64,000 nucleotides of DNA, taken from positions 806,001 to 870,000 of the forward strand of contig NZ_JARKNA010000001.1 of the NCBI RefSeq assembly GCF_029360765.1, read 5' to 3'. Positions 44,903 to 52,185 of this stretch are shown piece after piece. A model generated the notes under the pieces. The model was not told the origin of the DNA, did no database searches, and saw only the letters and a program-made list of their open reading frames with translations. Source of the DNA: Terrimonas pollutisoli. GTDB lineage: Bacteria; Bacteroidota; Bacteroidia; Chitinophagales; Chitinophagaceae. Each line of letters begins with the position of its first letter. Position 1 is the stretch's first letter. Both the position numbers and the translations under genes were made by a program.

Positions 44903-47900
44903 ATGCTCAATACCCTTACAAGTTTGTCTTTTCTCTATGCGTTGGTCATAGTGATACTGCTGGCATATGGGTTTGCCTATTATCGTGAATTTGAAAAAGG
45001 TGGCAGGCAAAGCAGGAGATTCCCCTGGATTTTTATCACCATCAGTATGGCATGTGTTGCTTTTCTCTGGATCAACTTTCATGCACCATTGCGATTGAAG
45101 ACGTTTAGTAACCTGGATCATCATTTCCTGCAACATGATGGTTTTTCGGTAACGAAAAAAATAGAACTGGGAAAAGGTGATACGGTGAATTATGAGAATA
45201 GTACCACGAACAGTTTTGTATTTTGGAAGCAATCCGGGTCAGTAGTTGTTAATTCCGCTTATTCCGAAGATCCGCTGTATGCAAATGACGAAGACAGTTA
45301 CAGGATACTGTCTGTTAATTATCCGGCGGCAGGACATGTGGTTTCTTTTATTACAGGTAAAGCCTCTGTTTCAATCAGGGTTAAAGATGAAAACCAGTTT
45401 GAATTGAAGATTGACGAGGAAGTGTTCAATAAACAGATGGACATAAAGAAAGGGATTTCTGTATGGAATCTTTTCAGGGACGACGATGCCTTTATCAGTT
45501 CAGACCACTTCGATAATGAGAAATTGCTTGCAGCCTTCAAAAATATCTTTTTATTGAGAGATGATGTATCCCGAAAGGGAGGAAAGGATTTGAAATTCTT
45601 TTTGTCGGGGAGGCTTTTTACCGAAGTCAACGCTGTAAAATATGAAGGCAGAAACATAGGGCTAAAAGACCTGGCCTTTTCTGCCAGCCTCCCCGATAAA
45701 GCTAATGTAGCCTGGGGGATTGGGTTTTTGGATAACAACCGAAACCAATATAAAGTAGTCTATGGAGCGAATGACAGCTTTTCATTACTCAGCCGTTATC
45801 CAATCGCTTATCCTTTGACAGAAGAAAGCAGAGCTGACTGGTCGCCGCATGTGGTCAGTAAATTTTTGATGGCGGATGCAAATGATATGCACCAATTGCC
45901 CGCCGTCTTTAAAGAGGGCTTTATGTTTTCAGCAGAGGAGAAGCCCGTAAGTTTTGCGCCGGTATTGCTTACGTATTATAAGAATCCCGGTAATGAGCCG
46001 TTGAATTTGAAGATTAGTATATTGAATCGGCTGTCGAAAACTATTCCGCAAAAAGCCGGAGATTTTTTTCTTCCGGCCAGGGCCGGAGGGTTTGATTGGA
46101 AGTTTTCAATAAAGGATACTTTTCAATGGGAGTTTGCCGGTTTTGAGTTATCGTTTTTGCAATGGCAGTCCATCTTATTCGGCAGTCTCGTCCTTTTTAT
46201 TTTGTTGGTTTTTTGTACTGCTCTTGTCAAGCCTGCGGCAAAACAAGAATGGTTATGGCAATTACTTTCCTGTATTGTGCTGGTAATGGTGACGACCAGA
46301 TTCTTTCTTTACTGGCGGTATAAAAGCTTTCCTCCGTTTGAAGGAATGGACCTGCCATCTCAACAGCAGTTGTTAAGTGTTTCGAATTTTGCCATTATTG
46401 TTTTCGCCATAATATTGTTGGGAGTCATTTTTGGATTTGGATTCTTACGTTATTGTTACTATTCGTTAAAGGGACTGCCAGCAAAGCGATTCGGGGATAA
46501 TTCAACGGACTACGGCCCGGCCTGGTTGCAGCGAATGAAAGTTCCAATGGTCCGTTCAGCTGGTTTGAAAGAATTCATGATCCTATGGTTCGTTGTGTTG
46601 ACAGCCTGCGGAGCTATTGCCGGCATTAATCATTTTGATCCGGGTGTGAACCGGCACCTTGCAATTGGGTTAATGATCGCTTATTTCCTCTTTCTGTTTA
46701 TCTCTTATCGCCGGTCCCCGTTGGTTGTAGTTACAGGAGAAAGCTGGTGGCGAATTGGCACTGACAATAAATTTCAACTGCTTATCAATAATCCTGTCAA
46801 GATCATTTTATCAATAAGCCTCTTGGCATTATTTCTGTTTATTGATATTGGATTTGCGATTGTATTCTTAAATTTTTTGCTTTTCAATGAAGCGTTTTTA
46901 TGTATCAATTATGGCGTTTCGGGTTTATCTGCAGGAAATAAAAAAAATGCGGGTCTCTTTGGAATAATAGGCGTTGTTTACTTGCTCTTATTTGTATTCA
47001 ATCTTCTCTTTGCTCCGTTTGTATTCCGGTTTCTGCTCAACATGCCACAGGCTATGTATATAGCCGGATATTTATTATTTGCATTCGCTATCGCCTGGCT
47101 TGTATTGCGAATCTCGCCGGCCCTTGAACAGAAAAAGAAAAGGCTCATTGGATTAGGGACAGTTGTCTCCATTTTTCTTATAGCATTTTTCTTTTTTCCC
47201 AAAGAAAAAATTTTGAAGAAGGCGGCCATGACGAAATACCGCATTGATGTGCTGACATCGCCGGTGAATGAGGCAATCATTGGTGCCTATGAGGAAGGTG
47301 CGACTTATGAACCGGTGATCAGGGCGGCTCAGAACCAGTGGTTCATTAATACTTTCATTTATGAAGGCAACAACCCGGAGGTTCAAAATACCGGCTTTCA
47401 TTTACTGCCACATGCACCACAAAATAAAGGCGCAAAATATAATGCACAGGCTACTGACTTAGTGACGAGCCGATTTTTGATTGCCGAACATGGAAAGTCG
47501 GCGGTGCTTTTATATGTGGCTTTATTATTATTGCCCTTTGTGATCCTGGTTTCATTTTACAAACTATATCCTGACTTCACCAGTCGTGTCAATCATCAGT
47601 ATCCTAATGTTGTCACAGGCTTTTCTGTTTTCAATTATTTACTGACTGCTGCCCTACTGGTGATTCTCGCTGCAACCGGCCGGTACATTTTCTTTGGACA
47701 GGACCTGCCCTTTGGAAGTATATTAAGTAAGCAATCGATTTTATTTCCAGGCTTGCTTATTCTCATAACGCTGTTGTTGTTTAAACAAATTCCGGTTGAG
47801 CGTTATGCCAACCGACGGAAACTTGTTCCGGTACCGGTCGTATTCATCTTATTGGTGGGCCTCCTTTTTATTTTCAAACCCCGGTTTAATAAGAATAAAG

Positions 47901-50143
47901 AGTTTGCTGTGGCTGATTTGGCAAAGGAAATGGATGACTATGTCCAGGTCAGGCTACAACCTTTATTCAATTATTTTGATTCGGCAGCAAAAACAAGGCG
48001 GCTCCCTGTTTTCAAAAAAGATAGACTGTTTTGCGATTCACTCCGCAGGATGGCAGAAAGCGGGATGTTGGATGATGCCAACAAGTTTTTTGCAAAGGAG
48101 GTTAGTTTGTACACGAGAAACGGTTTTCAGCAACATTTAGATCAGCGGCATATGTTATTCCTCGATTTAAACAGTGGGCATCCGCAGCTGGCCGTTAATG
48201 AAAACTATTTTAGAGTGGAACCGCCACCACACCTGCAGCAGTTTTGGACAGGAAACCTGTATGGGGATACAACTATTTATAATGTTGCCCTGTGGAATGC
48301 AGTGGATGGTTCAGTTATCTCAAAAAGTAGTTTGAGTAACTATACCAGTGAACCGGTGCAAATGCTTTCTAAGAACCTGCAACTGTCATTTGCATCCTCA
48401 CAAGGCGAAAATTTTTTCCATGATTTATACCTCATCAACCGGTCAGGCATACCCCTGCAGGTAAAAGACGAGACAGCTGAACGGTTGTTGGAAAACAATG
48501 ACAGTATAAAATTGTCTAACCCGTACAGAGCCGTAATTACGGATACTTCTGTAAACGCCGGGCAGGTATTAACGGTAGAACCGGATGCATTCATGAAGAA
48601 TTACTATGTGAATGGCAGCCGCTATTATGTGTACCCGATGAAAGAACAGTTTATTTGGGCAAGACATTTTGCGGAAGCTGTTTCGGCCGATTATGCGGCC
48701 AATAAAGCGAAGCAACATGCCTTTGTTTCGCTTGATTTTGGAATCATGAATTCTTTGTCCGCCAAAATTCAATCGATGATGGCCGGTGACACCGCTTATA
48801 AAAAAGGAGCTGAATATGGAGTTTGTATTGCCGATGGCGATGGAAGAATTATTGCACTGTCAGATTTTATCAGGCAATCACAGCGTCCTGATCCGAATGA
48901 TAAACCTGCATTCAATAAACTGATCAGGGGACAAAACGGATTTGTATCGCAATCATTGTTAAGGAAAGAAATTGGCAATATCAACCTGCTTCGTATGAAT
49001 CCGGGTCCGGGTTCTACTTTTAAGCCGATCGTTTTTTCTGCTATTGCTTCTCAGCTCAATTGGGACTGGGACTCGTTTGGTGCGGAAGGGTTTTTGGAAA
49101 AGCAAAATTATTATGGCGGCGAAAAAGTTCCTGAATACGATTTTGAAAAAGACAATGGGCGGATAACAAGAATAGCAGATTATTTAAAATATTCTGATAA
49201 TTATTATCACTCCAATGTATTGTTATTGGGCTCTTATCCCAAACAGGACCCCTCAAAGATTCTTGCCAATTATTTTGTGGAAAGTAAACCCGGGGCCGGC
49301 TTGCATTGGCCTTATTTTACTTATACCGGTAAACAGTATTGGCTGAATGGGTTTCAAAACTGGCCCGGTTATAAGAATGGCAAAGCTGATTTTGGCCTTG
49401 ACAGTTCATTTACCACCGTCGGGCTTTTAAATAACTACGGCATTTACACGCATAGCGTCGATAAAAATTTTGACATGTTCTCATCCGGCTATGACTCATT
49501 ACTGTTTTTAAAAGCGGGAAAGAAATCCGGATTTATTTTACCAGAATATTCATTATTTGATCAGCATGGCGCTGCTGTCAATCATCGGGTGCCCTATGAT
49601 TTATTTACCAGTTGCTTCCGGGGACATGTAAAGGGAAGTAGCCAGGTAATGGTGGCGCCTGTTAAAATGCTGGATGCCTTTGGAAAAATGATCAGTCAAA
49701 GCCGCAGCTATTCGTTGACGTTGAATCCACATCCGGCACCTGTGGACTTTAAGGCTTTTGATGTTGATAATAGCATTCCGTATAACCATTATCTTTCGAT
49801 TATGCGGGACAATGTGTTTGAGGGAATGAAGGAAGCCCTATTTGCAGGCACGGCAGCAAGGCTTGGGAGTATGCTGAAAAATGGAGCACCTTATTTTTAT
49901 TATGCCAAAACCGGTACTACGGGTGATGACGAATTAAAAACCAAGTCCAAATTATTGATCGTTGTTATATCGTCAAAAGATATCACGGATCCCAACTTTA
50001 ACTTCCGGAATAATAAGTTTTATATGATCTATTTTACCTCTCAAAACGGACCAGCCAAACAAAATGAAGAGTTCCAGGCAGAGGTTATCCGGCATGTTCA
50101 ACAGTCACCGGTTTTTAACCGATACATGGCTTCAACAAAATAA
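44903..50143 (+). CDS. SEDS-like membrane domain fused to penicillin-binding transpeptidase (1746 residues)
   Basis: Two helices (about 5-27 and 40-62) lead to an extracytoplasmic domain (about 65-415). A polytopic region of roughly 11-13 helices (420-992) follows. Its last part copies the SEDS layout of FtsW/RodA: a long outer loop, then TSRFLIAEHGKSAVLL (as in DFIFAIIGEE-type motifs), then GQDLPFGS (932-939) in place of the LPLISYGGSS turn. Residues from about 1000 form a periplasmic region, and 1300-1740 a transpeptidase with Ser1371-T-F-Lys1374, Ser1431-D-Asn1433 and Lys1669-T-G-T. All catalytic motifs are intact, so glycan polymerisation and cross-linking may be joined in one chain. The SEDS reading is by motif alignment by eye; the transpeptidase is certain. 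Confidence 0.85.
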   Translation: MLNTLTSLSFLYALVIVILLAYGFAYYREFEKGGRQSRRFPWIFITISMACVAFLWINFHAPLRLKTFSNLDHHFLQHDGFSVTKKIELGKGDTVNYENSTTNSFVFWKQSGSVVVNSAYSEDPLYANDEDSYRILSVNYPAAGHVVSFITGKASVSIRVKDENQFELKIDEEVFNKQMDIKKGISVWNLFRDDDAFISSDHFDNEKLLAAFKNIFLLRDDVSRKGGKDLKFFLSGRLFTEVNAVKYEGRNIGLKDLAFSASLPDKANVAWGIGFLDNNRNQYKVVYGANDSFSLLSRYPIAYPLTEESRADWSPHVVSKFLMADANDMHQLPAVFKEGFMFSAEEKPVSFAPVLLTYYKNPGNEPLNLKISILNRLSKTIPQKAGDFFLPARAGGFDWKFSIKDTFQWEFAGFELSFLQWQSILFGSLVLFILLVFCTALVKPAAKQEWLWQLLSCIVLVMVTTRFFLYWRYKSFPPFEGMDLPSQQQLLSVSNFAIIVFAIILLGVIFGFGFLRYCYYSLKGLPAKRFGDNSTDYGPAWLQRMKVPMVRSAGLKEFMILWFVVLTACGAIAGINHFDPGVNRHLAIGLMIAYFLFLFISYRRSPLVVVTGESWWRIGTDNKFQLLINNPVKIILSISLLALFLFIDIGFAIVFLNFLLFNEAFLCINYGVSGLSAGNKKNAGLFGIIGVVYLLLFVFNLLFAPFVFRFLLNMPQAMYIAGYLLFAFAIAWLVLRISPALEQKKKRLIGLGTVVSIFLIAFFFFPKEKILKKAAMTKYRIDVLTSPVNEAIIGAYEEGATYEPVIRAAQNQWFINTFIYEGNNPEVQNTGFHLLPHAPQNKGAKYNAQATDLVTSRFLIAEHGKSAVLLYVALLLLPFVILVSFYKLYPDFTSRVNHQYPNVVTGFSVFNYLLTAALLVILAATGRYIFFGQDLPFGSILSKQSILFPGLLILITLLLFKQIPVERYANRRKLVPVPVVFILLVGLLFIFKPRFNKNKEFAVADLAKEMDDYVQVRLQPLFNYFDSAAKTRRLPVFKKDRLFCDSLRRMAESGMLDDANKFFAKEVSLYTRNGFQQHLDQRHMLFLDLNSGHPQLAVNENYFRVEPPPHLQQFWTGNLYGDTTIYNVALWNAVDGSVISKSSLSNYTSEPVQMLSKNLQLSFASSQGENFFHDLYLINRSGIPLQVKDETAERLLENNDSIKLSNPYRAVITDTSVNAGQVLTVEPDAFMKNYYVNGSRYYVYPMKEQFIWARHFAEAVSADYAANKAKQHAFVSLDFGIMNSLSAKIQSMMAGDTAYKKGAEYGVCIADGDGRIIALSDFIRQSQRPDPNDKPAFNKLIRGQNGFVSQSLLRKEIGNINLLRMNPGPGSTFKPIVFSAIASQLNWDWDSFGAEGFLEKQNYYGGEKVPEYDFEKDNGRITRIADYLKYSDNYYHSNVLLLGSYPKQDPSKILANYFVESKPGAGLHWPYFTYTGKQYWLNGFQNWPGYKNGKADFGLDSSFTTVGLLNNYGIYTHSVDKNFDMFSSGYDSLLFLKAGKKSGFILPEYSLFDQHGAAVNHRVPYDLFTSCFRGHVKGSSQVMVAPVKMLDAFGKMISQSRSYSLTLNPHPAPVDFKAFDVDNSIPYNHYLSIMRDNVFEGMKEALFAGTAARLGSMLKNGAPYFYYAKTGTTGDDELKTKSKLLIVVISSKDITDPNFNFRNNKFYMIYFTSQNGPAKQNEEFQAEVIRHVQQSPVFNRYMASTK

Positions 50144-50145
50144 AA

Positions 50146-50166
50146 GCAGCTGTTAACTACAGCTGC
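50146..50166 (+). terminator. hairpin after the SEDS-PBP gene
   Basis: GCAGCTGT pairs with ACAGCTGC around TAACT, three bases after the stop codon. There is no T-tract, so it is at best a weak terminator or a transcript-end stabiliser. Confidence 0.4.
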
Positions 50167-50201
50167 CCTCGCTACTATCAGTTTATATTTAGTAACAGAA
50201 A

Positions 50202-50513
50202 CTAATAGTTCTCTTCCATAAATCCTGAATGGAGGTTATCGGGAATGTACTCATTATGCTTATCCCAGGGCCGTCGGGTTGTATCCAATTTATTGTATTG
50301 ATCCCTGGCATGTGATTTCAGCGAATTCATTTCAAGAAAAAAATCGGCATCCATTTCTTCCGGGGTTTTGAGGTAGTTGTTAATTGTATTTTGGAGGTAC
50401 AGATCTGTTTTAGTCTTATTATAACTAAAGGAGTTGTGCTGAAGAGCTCCAATCGTTCTTAATTCGGGAAGAGAAAAAGCAGCCTCCATGCGTAAGGTTT
50501 CGGCTTGTGTCAT
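50202..50513 (-). CDS. small hypothetical protein
   Basis: A 103-residue soluble protein with no recognised family. It is rich in polar residues, with two predicted helices around MDADFFLEMNSLKSHARDQY and an asparagine-rich middle (HNSFSYNKTKTDLYLQNTINN). It is convergent with the SEDS-PBP gene and followed on its own strand, after a 149-base gap, by no clear partner. Coding is supported by length and codon pattern only, so the call is moderate. Confidence 0.55.
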   Translation of the reverse strand: MTQAETLRMEAAFSLPELRTIGALQHNSFSYNKTKTDLYLQNTINNYLKTPEEMDADFFLEMNSLKSHARDQYNKLDTTRRPWDKHNEYIPDNLHSGFMEENY

Positions 50514-50662
50514 ATCGGCAAGTTTATAATAGTGCTTAGAAATTCATGCCGGATTTTTATTGCTGTTGATAAAGATTGACAATCATTTATTTCGATAGAA
50601 TGAACTGAAAAAAGGTTTGCAGGAGGCTTGAAGGGATATCTTAACTGCCAGGCAGGTGGTCA

Positions 50663-51127
50663 TTATTTTCCCCATTCCCATAATCCCCATTTTATGGCAT
50701 CGGATAGCTTCTCGCCGGACTGCTTTAAGGTCAAAACCATATTTCCCCGATGATGAGATTCATGTGAGATAAGGTAGCCGAGGAGCGGAATGACGCCTTT
50801 TTTAAAACCTTTTACCTTGCCGCCATTGTCATAACAATTGCCGGGTAATATAGAAATGGCTAGAGCGGAATCATTGAGTGAATCAACGAGAAGTTTTTTA
50901 TTAACCTCCAGGTCTTTGTCCAGCATTTTATATTGTGAAAAAATATCCTTTGCACAAATTTCGAGCCGTTGCATGCACACATTATGAATATGTATCCACT
51001 GCTGAAAGATCGTTCGGCCGCCCCGGGTGCTCAACGTTTTTTGCATGCCGGCTTCACTGATATTATCAATCAGCAGGATATTTTTTTGTTGGTTGATTTG
51101 CCAGGTTTCAAGCAGTTGATCTTTCAA
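50663..51127 (-). CDS. DinB-like metal-binding protein
   Basis: A 154-residue protein of the DinB/YfiT four-helix type. The family's metal-binding histidines are visible at His46/His48 in WIHIHNV and in ISHESHHRGNMV near 120-130, in a pattern of one N-terminal and two C-terminal ligands. Members bind a divalent metal and often act as thiol-dependent transferases for bacillithiol-like or mycothiol-like cofactors, or have unknown roles. The length is normal for the family. The gene follows the terminator of the DUF1573 pair on the same strand and is probably transcribed alone. Confidence 0.85.
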   Translation of the reverse strand: MKDQLLETWQINQQKNILLIDNISEAGMQKTLSTRGGRTIFQQWIHIHNVCMQRLEICAKDIFSQYKMLDKDLEVNKKLLVDSLNDSALAISILPGNCYDNGGKVKGFKKGVIPLLGYLISHESHHRGNMVLTLKQSGEKLSDAIKWGLWEWGK

Positions 51128-51154
51128 CGCAGGTCATTATGAAGTGGTAAGATA

Positions 51155-51188
51155 AAAAAATCCCTTCAGCTGACTGAAGGGATTTTTT
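51155..51188 (-). terminator. intrinsic terminator after the DUF1573 pair
   Basis: AAAAAATCCCTTCAG pairs perfectly with CTGAAGGGATTTTTT around a CTGA loop. It lies 20 bases after the stop of the second DUF1573 gene and ahead of the DinB-like gene. Confidence 0.9.
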
Positions 51189-51208
51189 CAATGGTTTATA
51201 AGGGGTAA

Positions 51209-51610
51209 TTATTGTTTTGCCGGATCTCCTGCTACTACTTCACCGGTGATATGTACGGTCTTGGGTTGCTCGATGCCTGCGAGTTTAATGTGAACATCCT
51301 TATTGAAAGGAGCTACTGCCGAAGCATTATATTGAACTTTTATTTTGCCTGTTGCACCCGGAGCGATGGGTTTTTCAGGTTTTTCGGGAACTGTGCAACC
51401 ACAACTTGAGGAAGCATTTTCTACGACAACAGGTTTATCACTAATGTTTTTGAACTCAAAAAAATACGTAACCGGCACGCCTTGCTTGATCTTACCAAAG
51501 TCATGTTTTTCGCTGGTAAACTTGACAACATCATCAGCTTTCAATTGTGTTTGTGCCATTACAGCTACGCTGAATACAAGAGCAGAGGCAATAAGGAAAA
51601 TCTTCTTCAT
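51209..51610 (-). CDS. secreted DUF1573 protein (second of two)
   Basis: A 133-residue protein with a signal peptide (1-19, ...VAVMAQ) and one DUF1573 domain. HDFGKIKQGVPVTYFFEFKN marks the start of the immunoglobulin-like fold, and SSCGCTVPE is the conserved double-cysteine turn. Such domains are ASH/MSP-like and common in periplasmic Bacteroidota proteins. Their biochemical role is not known. It lies 12 bases downstream of a paralogue (51623-52063) and ends at a strong terminator, so the pair is one transcription unit. Confidence 0.9.
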   Translation of the reverse strand: MKKIFLIASALVFSVAVMAQTQLKADDVVKFTSEKHDFGKIKQGVPVTYFFEFKNISDKPVVVENASSSCGCTVPEKPEKPIAPGATGKIKVQYNASAVAPFNKDVHIKLAGIEQPKTVHITGEVVAGDPAKQ

Positions 51611-51622
51611 CGTGGTATAATT

Positions 51623-52063
51623 TTAAAGTGTTTGGTTTTTTAAAAATTGAACAGAGGCATTTGCCGGAGCAGATCCTTCAGGAGCTTTCCAAACAGTGCC
51701 TTTTATTTTTAATACTTTAGTTTGATTAGTGTTGTAAGTGATTGTAATAGTTTTTTCAAAGTACCCTTCGGCTGCTGCGTTATACCCTACTTTAATATTG
51801 GACGTGCTACCGGGGGCGATGGCGTCATGGCTCCATTCAGGGGTGGTGCAACCACAGCTGGCGTGCACATTATCCAATTTCAGCGGTTGACTGCCTGTAT
51901 TTACTATTTCAAAACTGTAATAAACGGGTTTGCCTTGTGGTATTTTGGCAAAATCATGTTCTGTTTGTTTGAGCTTTAAGGGGTCTTCCACGGTGGAATT
52001 GTTCTGTGCACCGGCAAAAAAGAAAGCCGCTAACAGGACAAGGAGGGCAGGTATTTTTTTCAT
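51623..52063 (-). CDS. secreted DUF1573 protein (first of two)
   Basis: A 146-residue paralogue of the next gene. The ATG at 52063 (MKKIPALLVLLAAFFF, a typical signal peptide) is preferred over an in-frame upstream start at 52114, because a consensus promoter lies between them (52085-52115). The domain shows HDFAKIPQGKPVYYSFEIVN and ASCGCTTPEW. The two copies share the fold and the CGCT turn but differ in most other positions, so the duplication is old. Confidence 0.9.
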   Translation of the reverse strand: MKKIPALLVLLAAFFFAGAQNNSTVEDPLKLKQTEHDFAKIPQGKPVYYSFEIVNTGSQPLKLDNVHASCGCTTPEWSHDAIAPGSTSNIKVGYNAAAEGYFEKTITITYNTNQTKVLKIKGTVWKAPEGSAPANASVQFLKNQTL

Positions 52064-52084
52064 AATTAGGTTTTTATGAAGCTC

Positions 52085-52115
52085 CAAATTTACACGAAAG
52101 ATGGAGGATTGCAAA
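52085..52115 (-). promoter_or_regulatory. consensus Bacteroidota promoter of the DUF1573 pair
   Basis: Read on the minus strand: TTTG, exactly 19 bases, then TAAATTTG (TAnnTTTG). This is the full -33/-7 consensus with no mismatch. The start codon follows 21 bases after the -7 element. Confidence 0.85.
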
Positions 52116-52173
52116 CATTGGTTGCAGCCCTTTTAGGCAATTTTTAGAAAATTTACAACTGGTCGTAATCTCC

Positions 52174-52181
52174 TATTTTTG
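52174..52181 (+). promoter_or_regulatory. candidate -7 element of the E1 gene
   Basis: TATTTTTG is an exact TAnnTTTG match only four bases before the ATG at 52186. A TTTA lies 18 bases upstream in the -33 position. If active, transcription would start at or within the start codon. Confidence 0.45.
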
Positions 52182-52185
52182 CCTC

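Noticed and set aside
52064..52114. Upstream start for the first DUF1573 protein
   Set aside because: A perfect -33/-7 promoter lies in this stretch and the signal peptide begins at 52063.
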